Of a stretch of DNA of 36,206 bases, positions 17,558 to 25,681 are shown piece after piece; within the stretch, counting starts at the first letter, position 1, and every line of letters begins with the position of its first letter. Source of the stretch: Lachnospiraceae bacterium (GTDB lineage: Bacteria > Bacillota > Clostridia > Lachnospirales > Lachnospiraceae); contig JALEJB010000100.1 in assembly GCA_022768825.1 (NCBI GenBank), positions 1-36,206 on the forward strand, given 5' to 3'. The position numbers were made by a program, and so were the translations under genes. The notes below the pieces were generated by a model. That model was not told the origin of the DNA and did not search any database. It worked only from the letters and a program-made list of their open reading frames with translations.

Positions 17558-17586
17558 AAGCTGCCAGCTTTTTGCGGCAGCTTTTA
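17558..17586 (+). promoter_or_regulatory. Intra-operon hairpin between gamma and delta subunit genes
   Basis: AAGCTGCC pairs with GGCAGCTT (8 bp, 10-nt loop), followed by TTATT just ahead of the delta SD. It resembles a leaky terminator or an RNA processing/stability element and could set subunit ratios. Confidence 0.5.
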
Positions 17587-17597
17587 TTAAGGAGTAC

Positions 17598-17900
17598 ATG
17601 AGAACAGATGTAAAGAAAATCAATGAACAGTCAAAGCATCAGGAACTGACCGAGGGACTGATGATCTTTGCCGGAGGAACTGCAAAGGAATTCCATACAG
17701 GAGAGTGGAGAACCAGCACTCCTGTTTTTTATGCGGACAAATGCAAACAGTGCCTGCTGTGCGCACCGGTATGCCCGGACGGAGCGATTCCGGTAAAGGA
17801 CAGCAAGCGTGACGCATTCGACTTAGACCACTGTAAAGGCTGCGGAATCTGCGAAAAAGCATGCCCATTTGGAGCAATTGAGATGAGGGAGGGAAGATAA
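17598..17900 (+). CDS. porD: 2-oxoacid:ferredoxin oxidoreductase delta subunit, 2x[4Fe-4S] ferredoxin
   Basis: This 100-aa subunit carries two clusters of the form CxxCxxCxxxCP: CKQCLLCAPVCP and CKGCGICEKACP. They hold two [4Fe-4S] centres that relay electrons from the TPP-bound intermediate to external ferredoxin. The N-terminal 40 residues, including the GEWRTSTPVFYADKC approach, are typical of POR/VOR delta subunits. The ATG at 17598 has AAGGAG only 3 nt upstream, which is short, but no better start exists. The alpha gene begins 1 nt after its stop. Confidence 0.88.
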   Translation: MRTDVKKINEQSKHQELTEGLMIFAGGTAKEFHTGEWRTSTPVFYADKCKQCLLCAPVCPDGAIPVKDSKRDAFDLDHCKGCGICEKACPFGAIEMREGR

Positions 17901-17901
17901 G

Positions 17902-19083
17902 ATGGCAAGAAAAGATCGTATGTCAGGAAATGAGGCGGTTTCATACGCAATTCGCCAGATTAATCCGGATGTGATGCCGGCATTCCCGATCACTCCGTCT
18001 ACGGAGATCCCGCAGATGGTATCTACCTACATCGCAAACGGTGAGATGGACACCGAGTTTATTCCGGTGGAAAGTGAGCATTCTTCCATGAGTGCGACGA
18101 TCGGAGCCGAGGCGGCAGGTGCGCGAAGCCTGACTGCCACCTCATCAGCGGGTCTTGCCCTGATGTGGGAGGAATTGCTTTTGGCGGCATCCAACCGTAT
18201 GCCGTGTGCGCTGGCTCTGGTAAACAGAACCTTGTCCGGTCCGATCAATATCAACTGTGATCATTCCGATGGAATGGGCGCAAGAGATACCGGCTGGATC
18301 CAGATCTACGCAGAAAACAATCAGGAAGCCTATGACAATTTCATTCAGGCATATCCGATCGCAGAGCATGCAGATGTACATCTGCCGATCATGATCTGTC
18401 AGGATGGTTTCATCACCAGTCATGCGGTAGAAAATATCGAGCTGCTGGAAGATGATGAGGTGAAAAACTTTGTCGGTACCTATGAGCCGGAGGAGTATTT
18501 ACTGAATCCGGGAAAACCGATCTCTGTGGGACCTTATTCCGTTTCCAATTATGCGATGGAGGCAAAGAAAAATCAGGAGATCGCACTGGAAAATTCGAAA
18601 GCGGTCATCCTTGAGGTGGCAAAAAAATTCGAGGCGCTTTCCGGCAGATCTTACGGTTTGTTTGAAGAATACCGCACGGAAGATGCAGAGTATATCATGT
18701 TGCTGATCGGCTCGGCAGCAGGAACTGCCAAAGCAGCTGTGGACGAGCTTCGTGAGCAGGGCAAAAAAGTTGGTGTCTTGAAGCTTCGCGTGTTTCGTCC
18801 GTTCCCGGCGGATGAGATTGCTCACGCCCTTCGTCATTGTAAAGCGGTTGCGATCATGGATCGCTGTGAAAGCTACAATGGAAACGGCGGTCCTCTGGGC
18901 AGTGAGGTGACAGCCGCGTTGTTCAAAAATCGTGTGATGATCACTGCGGTCAATTATATCTATGGTCTGGCGGGCAGAGATTTTACCGTTGACCATGTGA
19001 AAGATATTTTTGCAGAGATGGAAGACGATCTGAAAAACGGAAGAGAAACGAAGCAGTATCAGTATGTAGGACTTAGAAAATAG
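17902..19083 (+). CDS. porA: 2-oxoacid:ferredoxin oxidoreductase alpha subunit
   Basis: A 393-aa alpha subunit. The N-terminal pyrimidine-binding domain contains GNEAVSYAIRQINPDVMPAF and the family motif ITPSTEIPQ, followed by ESEHSSMSATIGAEAAGARS. The C-terminal transketolase-like domain has a LLIGSAAGTAKAAVDELR segment and the CESYNGNGGPLGSEV loop. Together with the beta chain it forms the TPP active site. Length is close to the usual 380-395. GAGGGA lies upstream of the ATG, and coupling with delta is tight. Confidence 0.9.
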   Translation: MARKDRMSGNEAVSYAIRQINPDVMPAFPITPSTEIPQMVSTYIANGEMDTEFIPVESEHSSMSATIGAEAAGARSLTATSSAGLALMWEELLLAASNRMPCALALVNRTLSGPININCDHSDGMGARDTGWIQIYAENNQEAYDNFIQAYPIAEHADVHLPIMICQDGFITSHAVENIELLEDDEVKNFVGTYEPEEYLLNPGKPISVGPYSVSNYAMEAKKNQEIALENSKAVILEVAKKFEALSGRSYGLFEEYRTEDAEYIMLLIGSAAGTAKAAVDELREQGKKVGVLKLRVFRPFPADEIAHALRHCKAVAIMDRCESYNGNGGPLGSEVTAALFKNRVMITAVNYIYGLAGRDFTVDHVKDIFAEMEDDLKNGRETKQYQYVGLRK

Positions 19084-19103
19084 ATACGGAATTGGAGAAA
19101 ATG

Positions 19104-20048
19104 ATGAGTAACTATAGCTTAAAAGAGGTTATGAATAAACCGGAGCGTCTGTCTCCGGGACACAGAATGTGTGCAGGCTGCGGAGCGACGATCGGTGTAC
19201 GCGCGGTGTTACGGGCTTTGCACGAGGGAGATCAGGCTGTCATCGGAAATGCCACCGGATGCTTAGAGGTATCGTCTTTTATGTACCCATATACCGCATG
19301 GGAGGACAGCTACATCCACAATGCATTTGAGAATGCGGGTGCCACCTTAAGCGGTGTGGAGACCGCATACAGGGCATTGAAAAAACGTGGACGCATCCCG
19401 GAGGATGTGAACTACAAGTTCATCACATTTGGCGGTGACGGCGGTACCTATGATATCGGATTCCAGTCACTTTCCGGAGCGATGGAGCGCGGACACGATA
19501 TGGTTTATGTCTGCTATGATAACGGTGCGTACATGAATACCGGTATCCAGCGTTCTTCAGCTACTCCGATGTATGCGGACACCACAACCACACCGGTTGG
19601 AAAACAGTCCAACGGTAAGATGCAAAACCGCAAGGATCTGGCAAGCATCATCGCAGACCATGATGTGCCGTATGTGGGACAGTCTACGCTTACGGCAGAC
19701 TTCAGGGACTTACATGAAAAAGCGGAGAAAGCCATCTACACAGAGGGGGCCTGCTTTTTGAATATCATGACACCATGCCCGAGAGGCTGGCGATATGATA
19801 CGGCAGACATCATGAAGATCTGCAAGCTGGCAGTGGAAACCTGTTACTGGCCATTGTTCGAGGTAGATCACGGAAAATGGCGGATCACCTATGAGCCGAA
19901 GAAAAAGCTTCCGATCGAAGACTTCCTTCGTGAGCAGGGACGTTTCAAGCATCTGTTCAAACCGGGCAACGAGGATCTGATCGCGCAGTTCCAGGCTGAG
20001 GTGGATCGTCGTTGGGAGGATCTGCAGTTTAAAGCATCGAGAGGATAA
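19104..20048 (+). CDS. porB: 2-oxoacid:ferredoxin oxidoreductase beta subunit, TPP-binding
   Basis: This 314-aa protein binds TPP-Mg through GDGGTYDIG followed by the conserved YDNGAYMNTG loop, and has an N-terminal CAGCG pair plus further cysteines (NATGCLE, PCPRGW) consistent with the beta-chain [4Fe-4S] cluster. The ORF track opens at TTG 19092; I choose the ATG at 19104 (MSNYSLKEVM), 6 nt after GGAG, although the ATG at 19101 is equally possible. It completes the four-subunit enzyme. The LysR regulator starts 3 nt after the stop. Confidence 0.9.
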   Translation: MSNYSLKEVMNKPERLSPGHRMCAGCGATIGVRAVLRALHEGDQAVIGNATGCLEVSSFMYPYTAWEDSYIHNAFENAGATLSGVETAYRALKKRGRIPEDVNYKFITFGGDGGTYDIGFQSLSGAMERGHDMVYVCYDNGAYMNTGIQRSSATPMYADTTTTPVGKQSNGKMQNRKDLASIIADHDVPYVGQSTLTADFRDLHEKAEKAIYTEGACFLNIMTPCPRGWRYDTADIMKICKLAVETCYWPLFEVDHGKWRITYEPKKKLPIEDFLREQGRFKHLFKPGNEDLIAQFQAEVDRRWEDLQFKASRG

Positions 20049-20051
20049 TAT

Positions 20052-20927
20052 ATGACACTTTTAACCTATCAGGTTTTTAAGACAGTAGCGGATATCGGCA
20101 GCTTTCATAAAGCTGCTGATATTTTAGGTTTAACACCTTCTGCGATCAGTCACGCGATCTCATCGATGGAAACAGAGCTGGGTTTTTCCGTGATGACCCG
20201 CGGAAAAAACGGAATCGCGCTGACCAATTACGGGGAACATTTACTGCCCTATGTCAATGCGGTTTTAAACAGTGACGAGAGCTTGCAGCAGGTGATCGCG
20301 GAGATGAACGGTCTGCGGACCGGAAAAGTAAAGATTGGCGTTTTTTCCAGTGTGTGTACCAACTGGCTGCCGGATATTCTGCGCTCCTTTCAGGAGAAGT
20401 ACGCAGAGATCACCATTGAGGTCTTTCAGGGTACCTATGATGAGGTGGCCTACTGGATCAAAAACGGTGTGGTGGATCTGGGATTTTTGTCGGTGTCTTC
20501 TGCCAAGGATATTCCGATCGAGCCTCTTTACCGTGATCCGCTTTTATGTGTATTGCCAAAGGGTCTTCGCAGTCGGGAGGATGATTCGCCGGTTACGATC
20601 GAGGAGATGCGTGAGCATCAGTTTGTGACGCAGCGAGAGTGTACCGATGCGGATATCCAGAATTTCCTGAAGGAGAATCATCTGCGTATTCAGTCCCACT
20701 ATCATGTGGTGGATGATCTGTCCACGGTTCGTCTGGTGGAGAAGGGCTTTGGCATCTGCCTGATGCCGGCGCTTGTCATGCGGGATATTCCCTATCAGGT
20801 GGATGTCTATCCGATTGAACCGGATGCGTGCCGCATCATCGGGATTGCGGCGATGAATCCGAACTTTATGGCTCCGGCGGTTCGAACGATGTATAATCAT
20901 ATTTTGGAAAATTACAGGTCTGTGTAA
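20052..20927 (+). CDS. LysR-type transcriptional regulator co-transcribed with the oxidoreductase
   Basis: This 291-aa LysR-family regulator has the N-terminal winged HTH (FKTVADIGSFHKAADILGL then SAISHAISSMETELGFSV) and a periplasmic-binding-like effector domain (about 90-291, KIGVFSSVCTNWLPDILRSF). GAGAGG precedes the ATG. LysR regulators more often lie divergent from their targets, but here the gene follows porB by 3 nt in the same operon, so autogenous control with a 2-oxoacid or acyl-CoA-related effector is plausible. That is inference from position. An inverted-repeat element immediately downstream probably ends the transcript. Confidence 0.88.
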   Translation: MTLLTYQVFKTVADIGSFHKAADILGLTPSAISHAISSMETELGFSVMTRGKNGIALTNYGEHLLPYVNAVLNSDESLQQVIAEMNGLRTGKVKIGVFSSVCTNWLPDILRSFQEKYAEITIEVFQGTYDEVAYWIKNGVVDLGFLSVSSAKDIPIEPLYRDPLLCVLPKGLRSREDDSPVTIEEMREHQFVTQRECTDADIQNFLKENHLRIQSHYHVVDDLSTVRLVEKGFGICLMPALVMRDIPYQVDVYPIEPDACRIIGIAAMNPNFMAPAVRTMYNHILENYRSV

Positions 20928-20930
20928 AAT

Positions 20931-21172
20931 AAAAGCCACTGTATGCAATTGTAATATCTTAAATACGCCCCGGCATATGGGATTACTCCGAATGTGCTTT
21001 CATTTGACAAGCTTTTCTAATCGCGCCAGCGCTGTGACCAAACTGTGACAGGACTCACAATTTGCTCACAGAGGCGTCGCTCATAAACAGAACGCTTGCA
21101 AATACGCACATAAGTCGTAATTCTATATTCCGGGACGTATTAAAATTATCGCAATTGTATACAGTGGCTTTT
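20931..21172. repeat. ~240-nt element with ~41-bp imperfect terminal inverted repeats
   Basis: The left end AAAGCCACTGTATGCAATTG (from 20932) and right end CAATTGTATACAGTGGCTTT (from 21152) are inverted with one mismatch over 20 bp. The match continues imperfectly for about 20 bp more (ATACGCCCCG versus CGGGACGTAT). The interior has no ORF but contains CTGTGA/TCACAG dyads. It could be a MITE-like non-autonomous element or a large terminator-like RNA (the right end runs into TTTTTT). No clear target-site duplication was identified. Confidence 0.65.
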
Positions 21173-21402
21173 TTATATGTTCTGTAAGAAGCAAGGAATA
21201 TGGCTTCATAATATCGAATGATTCATCTTGAAAAAAAGTTTAAAGAGTTATAAAGAATAATAAAAAGTATAAAGAGTTATACAGGCGTATATCTCGTTGG
21301 CATTACCGTTTTTTGCAGATTATGTAAAGGAATATTGTTAAAAGCAAAAGATTTCAGCCGGTATCGCTTGGATATGTGAAAACAATGACGAAAAAGCATA
21401 AC
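21173..21402. other. AT-rich intergenic stretch with a short direct repeat
   Basis: No gene is seen. AAAGAGTTATA is repeated at 21242 and 21271 in an A/T-rich run. Nothing else was recognised before the 72-nt module. Confidence 0.5.
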
Positions 21403-21474
21403 AAAAAGTCCGCGCTTTGCGTACCACAAGGGAAAATGAATATGCTAGAATGTGATAAATGGCAGACAGTGTCC
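21403..21474 (+). promoter_or_regulatory. Shared 72-nt promoter-like module, copy A
   Basis: The first of three gap-free copies (others at 27149 and 34688). It holds an imperfect dyad GTCCGC-N5-GCGTAC, an extended -10 (TGCTAGAAT, hexamer 21446-21451) with no recognisable -35, and a downstream palindrome GACAGTGTC. The dyad centre falls about 42 nt before the predicted start, where class II activators bind. It drives the XRE gene and probably the following SLH/GH5 genes. Confidence 0.6.
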
Positions 21475-21525
21475 AGAGAACGGCTGACATTGTAGCAGAT
21501 ATGAGGAGAGGTGCGGCAGGATTTG

Positions 21526-21972
21526 ATGAAAAAGAAGCTGGATTTTAATTCAAAGACAACGTCCGAACTGTTTCAGATGATTGAGGAGTCACCGGAGCAA
21601 TTTGCAAGCAATATTCAGAAATCGAAAGACTATGGAAGGAAGATGTCCGTAGCCTCCTATCTGGATCAGTTGTTAGAACAGTACAAGATGAGCATTTCGG
21701 ATTTTATTACAAAGACAAATTTAAGCAAATCTTTTGTCTATCAGATTTTTTCGGGCGAGCGCAACCCGGGGCGCGACATTCTGCTACGCATTGCGTTTGC
21801 GATGAATCTGACACTGGAGGAGACACAGGAATTACTTATGATGGGACAGAAAGGGGCGTTGTACCCGAAGGTGCGCAGGGACGCAGCAATCATCTGCTGT
21901 CTGGAGCAGCGGCTGTCGCTGGGTGAGACGGATGAGTTCCTGAAGTCGATAGATGAAAAGACATTACTATAG
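21526..21972 (+). CDS. XRE-like helix-turn-helix protein
   Basis: This 148-aa cytosolic protein contains a Cro/C1-type HTH at about 55-105 (LLEQYKMSISDFITKTNLSKSFVYQIFSGERNPGRDILLRIAFAM; recognition helix in LSKSFVYQIFSG). A leading helical region (SELFQMIEESPEQFASNI) and a short helical tail flank it. The ORF track starts at GTG 21511, but that is only 2 nt from the GAGGAG, so the ATG at 21526 (AGGA nearby) is favoured. It is the first gene after copy A of the shared promoter module and might regulate all three copies; no target can be proven from sequence. A 9-bp hairpin follows at 21988-22010. Confidence 0.7.
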   Translation: MKKKLDFNSKTTSELFQMIEESPEQFASNIQKSKDYGRKMSVASYLDQLLEQYKMSISDFITKTNLSKSFVYQIFSGERNPGRDILLRIAFAMNLTLEETQELLMMGQKGALYPKVRRDAAIICCLEQRLSLGETDEFLKSIDEKTLL

Positions 21973-21987
21973 GAGCGAAGATTGGGG

Positions 21988-22010
21988 CGGTCTGTTTTTC
22001 GAACAGATCG
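21988..22010 (+). other. Hairpin between the XRE gene and the SLH/GH5 pseudogene
   Basis: CGGTCTGTT pairs with AACAGATCG (9 bp with one G-U, 5-nt loop). No T-tract follows, so it is more likely a processing or stability element than a terminator. TGTCAAAAGAAAGGAG right after it matches the SD region downstream of promoter copies B and C. Confidence 0.5.
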
Positions 22011-22032
22011 TGTCAAAAGAAAGGAGTCATTT

Positions 22033-23288
22033 ATGAGATTGAAAAAGTTTCTATCAGCAATACTGTCATTTGTGATGGTATTCACACTCTTTGGCGGCGC
22101 GATGACGACTTCGGCAGCAACCGTCAAACTCGACAGCGAGCTTACCGCTGCAAAAAAGCTGGGCTTTTTGAGCGCCTCGCAGGCGAAGCGCATCAACAAG
22201 ACCGCCACGCAGACTGAGGTCACGAAAATGATCACCACAGCGGTGAAAAAGCGTTATGGCAAAACCGGGAAATTTCTCGCGGACAGAAAAAAAGCGGCAG
22301 GATCTTCCACGGCGACAAGGCACTATTTCGCGAGCACGCTCTATTTTGCGATGTACCAGTAGATACTTTCTCCCAAATACCCCGGCTATGAGGACTACAT
22401 GTTAATGGCAACAGCGGAAATGAGCGATAAAGTCATGGCTGACGCGGAAATTATGGGTGTCAGAAAGGACGGCTCGATCGGTACATTAAACATTTTTGAG
22501 GACTGTGCCGACCTCGAGAGCATTCAGGGAAATGACAAGATCGCGAAAAAGTACAAGTATATGGCCGATTACGGCTCCGACTCATCCGTGGTTTATGTAT
22601 GCGCGCTTTACGACAGGGTAACAGGGCTTCCCGTTATGTCGCTTGACAGCAAGAACAGGTTCCTTCCGCAGAAAAAATGACCGTCGGAGATGTGGCGCGT
22701 GCCACACTGCGGTTTTACAGAAGCCTTGAAGGAAAAGAAAACTATGTCAGGCTGTCAAAGGCGGGCACATACAACAAAAAAATTATTACAGATAAGCTTC
22801 TGAACAAGAAAAGCTCCCTTCCGGAGGCATCCAACCAGAAGCTTCCGGTATGGCGCGGGGTCTTAAATGGCACGATGGGATTTGTGAAGTATCAGGCTTT
22901 GGGTGGCAGAGCGGATAAGGTGATCCGCGAGGGAGACATCAAGGCAGCCGCGGACACCGGCTTTAACCATATGTCGATCATGATCAGCTTCCCGTGGCTC
23001 CAGGGGCTTCATCAAAAGGACGGTTACGTTGACAAGACCCGTCTGGAAGAACTTGACCGGGTGATTGCGCTGTGTATGAAATACGACATGCACGTTACGC
23101 TTGAAAATTGTGAGACACCCGGTATCAGCATGTGGGGCGAGGACGAACACGAGAAGGGTACGGAAAATCTTGCGAAGCCCGGAATGGCAAAAACCTATGC
23201 CGGCTACTGGGGGATGCTTGCAAAGCGATACAAGGGCATTGATAACAAATATTTGGCGTTCAACCTTATGGTGGAGCCGGGGGGTTAA
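22033..23288 (+). pseudogene. Broken secreted SLH-like/GH5-like protein
   Basis: Three ORF pieces read as one disrupted gene. Piece 1 (22033-22362) has a signal peptide (MRLKKFLSAILSFVMVFTLFGG) and SLH-like helices and ends at an in-frame TAG. Piece 2 (22363-22680) continues in the same frame. Piece 3 (22677-23288) is entered by a -1 shift at an A6 run (CAGAAAAAATGA) and encodes MTVGDVARATLRFYRSLEG, then a GH5-like TIM-barrel N-terminal half (DIKAAADTGFNHMSIMISFPW; NLMVEPGG at the acid/base position). The C-terminal half with the nucleophile is absent; the intact GH5 gene starts 22 nt later. Decay by nonsense, frameshift and truncation fits best. Base-calling error at the A6 and G6 runs cannot explain the TAG. 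Confidence 0.75.
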
Positions 23289-23310
23289 AGTAAAAAAGGG
23301 GGAATTATTC

Positions 23311-25437
23311 ATGAAGAAACTTTGTTCTATGATTCTAAGTCTTATTCTTGTACTTGACTTTATTACGCCTGTATCTGCCGCGACAACACAGACATATATC
23401 GATATCAAATCTCGGGATTATTATTATGACGCAGCGCTGTGGACGAGGCAGGACAACATTATTCCAGGCGTATCCAAAGCAAAGTTTGCGCCAACGAAGC
23501 AGTGCACAAACGCGCAGATTATTACTGCGCTCTGGCGCGCTTTTGGCAAACCGGCTGTAAAGTCGGTAAAAAATCCCTTTACCGATGTAAAGAAAACAGA
23601 TTCCTGTTACAAGCCGGTGCTCTGGGCTGTAAAACAAGGCATTCTTCCAAACACTGCGAAGAGCAAATTTTATCCGACTAAAAAATGCACAAACGCAAAA
23701 ACCATAACTTATCTCTGGCGTGCTTTTGGCAAACCGGCCGCTTCTGTAAAAGGCACCGTCGCAAAGCGCTATGCTAAGAGCAAGTACTACAGGACTGCGG
23801 TCGCATGGGCAGACCGAAACGGTCTGTTCACGCTTCAGTGTAAAACCTTCAATCCGGGCGCAGTTACCACGCGGGCGGATATCGCTGTTTATCTGTATCT
23901 TGCGCTGGACAAAGATGTAAAAACGCCAACAGAAGCGCTGGCAGACATGAGCGGCTGGGGTATGAACATCTCCGATATCCTTATGGATAACGAACCTGAT
24001 CCTTTGAATCCTGACGACACCATTGGATACGCCACTACACGCCCGATGACCGAACCGTTCGGACTTGCGCTCAACTATTGGAACGGCGGCTTTGAATGGA
24101 TCGCCTACCACGAGCCACATGAAAAATCATTTACCGCCAGCGCATCAATACCTGATTATGAGGGCAAAAAATCATGGGTAGACTGGGTGGACGCACTGTT
24201 CTTTGCAGAAATCTTTACCAATGTACCGGACAAATCGGTAAAGGTCACGCTTAAAGACACCAGAATCGTGCTGGCAAACGGAAGTTTTGTCCCGCTTTCG
24301 GTTATGGACGGCAAGTACAGTCTGGTTACCGGCAGCGATGCCGACCTTAACGGCTGGTATCGTGCGGAACTGAAATTTGACAGGTCAAAACTGCCGGCAC
24401 CGAGTACAAAATTTAATGGCGCAAAAATCGAAACTACCTTGATCTCCGATATGTCTTTTCAATCTCCACAGGATAAGGCAGACTACTATATCCAGCTTTG
24501 CCACATGAAGTATGATCCTATCAAAGCGACGAATAACATTCTCGACCAGGGAACAAACATTGTCCGCCTTCCGGTTACATGGACGCCGTTTGTAAACGAC
24601 ACTACCTTTGAAATCGATGAGGTATGGCTTGAGCGAGTCGCAGAGGAGGTTGGTTACATCCTGCAGAATAACGCTTACTGCATACTTGATCTCCATAACG
24701 ACTATCTGGGAAAAAGCTTTGTCGGAGACCACTGGGAAACGCGTTGGATGGACGCGCGGTACAAAGATTATGTTGACCGCCGTTTTGCCGCAATTTGGCA
24801 GCAGATAGCAACCTATTTTAAGAATTATCCGCGAAAGCTGATGTTTGAGACCTGCAATGAGCCGACAATGTCGTGGTATGATGGTGTAGAGGAAGGCTAT
24901 TTTGAAGGACAGCGTTCGAGGGTAAACGAACTAAATGAGCTGTTTGTAGAAACTGTCCGCGCCACCGGGGGCAAGAATACAGATCGAATTTTAAATGTTG
25001 TCGCAGCAGAATACTCTACGGCTAAGACGCTTGAAAGCATGACTCCACCGCAGGATGACAACCTCATCATGCAGGTACACTCCTATGACCAGATCGAGGC
25101 GAGGAAATCAGGATTTGACAGCAAAGCAGAAACAGACAAATTTTTTGCCGCTATCGACGCATTCGTAAGCCGCACAGGAATACCTGTGATGATTGGCGAG
25201 ACCGGCGTCTCTCATCTGAAGCCAGAGGAGACCTATCTGTCCGAAATATCCTATTTCTTTAGACAGGCGAGGCAACGTAACATCCCCGTTCTATGGTGGG
25301 AAGATTACTACTCTATCAACGAATACAACAAGGACGATCTTGAGCATCTTGGGCGTATCTACTGGCTTTATAACAAGGAAACGGATAAATGGCAGCGAGG
25401 CAAAATACTCCGGACGATAAAGGATGCTGTAAAATAG
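23311..25437 (+). CDS. Secreted SLH-anchored GH5-type glycoside hydrolase
   Basis: A 708-aa exported enzyme. The signal peptide is MKKLCSMILSLILVLDFITPVSA. Three SLH-like repeats follow (about 28-205), each with a DYYYDAALW-type helix and a FxPTKxCTNAxxITxLWRAFGKP segment, which usually bind secondary cell-wall polymers. The catalytic GH5 (clan A) barrel shows NIVRLPVTW (strand 2), LDLHNDY, acid/base Glu in FETCNEPTMSW, HSYDQ, nucleophile Glu in VMIGETGV and LWWEDYY. Between strand 1 and NIVRLPVTW lies an extra ~150-residue beta-rich domain also present in the paralog at 29215. A beta-1,4-glucan, mannan or similar substrate is expected. The start was moved from 23101 to ATG 23311, preceded by GGGGGAA. 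G+C-richer codon use than the flanks hints at transfer. Confidence 0.82.
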   Translation: MKKLCSMILSLILVLDFITPVSAATTQTYIDIKSRDYYYDAALWTRQDNIIPGVSKAKFAPTKQCTNAQIITALWRAFGKPAVKSVKNPFTDVKKTDSCYKPVLWAVKQGILPNTAKSKFYPTKKCTNAKTITYLWRAFGKPAASVKGTVAKRYAKSKYYRTAVAWADRNGLFTLQCKTFNPGAVTTRADIAVYLYLALDKDVKTPTEALADMSGWGMNISDILMDNEPDPLNPDDTIGYATTRPMTEPFGLALNYWNGGFEWIAYHEPHEKSFTASASIPDYEGKKSWVDWVDALFFAEIFTNVPDKSVKVTLKDTRIVLANGSFVPLSVMDGKYSLVTGSDADLNGWYRAELKFDRSKLPAPSTKFNGAKIETTLISDMSFQSPQDKADYYIQLCHMKYDPIKATNNILDQGTNIVRLPVTWTPFVNDTTFEIDEVWLERVAEEVGYILQNNAYCILDLHNDYLGKSFVGDHWETRWMDARYKDYVDRRFAAIWQQIATYFKNYPRKLMFETCNEPTMSWYDGVEEGYFEGQRSRVNELNELFVETVRATGGKNTDRILNVVAAEYSTAKTLESMTPPQDDNLIMQVHSYDQIEARKSGFDSKAETDKFFAAIDAFVSRTGIPVMIGETGVSHLKPEETYLSEISYFFRQARQRNIPVLWWEDYYSINEYNKDDLEHLGRIYWLYNKETDKWQRGKILRTIKDAVK

Positions 25438-25513
25438 TAAAATTCTGTATAGGATAGATATCTATAATCTGGGATTACAAAAAGACCACGCAGTCAATTC
25501 TGATTGCGGAATG

Positions 25514-25557
25514 GGTAGTTTTTGACACTACCAATAACATTTTTTCAGACAGGAAAA
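25514..25557 (+). terminator. Probable terminator region of the SLH-GH5 gene with copy A of the CAGACAGGAAA hairpin motif
   Basis: GGTAGT-N7-ACTACC is followed by AATAACATTTTTT. The T run leads into TTTTTCAGACAGGAAAA (25541-25557), which matches the loop of the terminators at 31300 and near 35768. The outer stem arms found at 31300 are missing here. Confidence 0.45.
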
Positions 25558-25558
25558 C

Positions 25559-25600
25559 GCAGAGTACGGCGAACCCGGATTTCAGATCAATTATCTCTAA
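25559..25600 (+). pseudogene. Relic of the 3' end of an STK-LRR kinase gene
   Basis: The 42 bp encode AEYGEPGFQINYL and a stop. The intact kinase at 31613-33358 ends AEYGEPGFQIIYI and a stop. The two 42-bp segments differ at only five positions. The relic follows directly on the hairpin motif, so nearly all of a kinase gene appears to have been deleted from copy A of the cassette. Confidence 0.85.
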
Positions 25601-25626
25601 CCGAGAGAATGTGCATTTTCTGCCCA

Positions 25627-25667
25627 GAAATAATGGTTTTATTCTAAGTGGAAAACTGCTATACTAA
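25627..25667 (+). repeat. Truncated terminator repeat (left half)
   Basis: These 41 bp match 35801-35841 at all but one position. At 35801 they run into a complete 17-bp-stem terminator. Here the right arm is missing and replaced by unrelated sequence leading into the AAA/nuclease fragment, marking a recombination junction near 25667. Confidence 0.8.
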
Positions 25668-25681
25668 GAAAAAGCGTAACT

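Noticed and set aside
22650-22690. Programmed -1 frameshifting at the A6 run
   Set aside because: An upstream in-frame TAG and loss of the catalytic half already disable the gene, so neutral decay is simpler.
23335-24120. 261-aa antisense ORF opposite the SLH-GH5 gene
   Set aside because: The plus-strand frame encodes clear SLH repeats with a signal peptide. The antisense translation shows no family motif.
25627-25667. Promoter repeat ahead of the nuclease fragment (TGCTATACT as extended -10)
   Set aside because: The same sequence at 35801-35841 is the left half of a 17-bp terminator stem, so this copy is a truncated terminator. A fortuitous promoter cannot be excluded.
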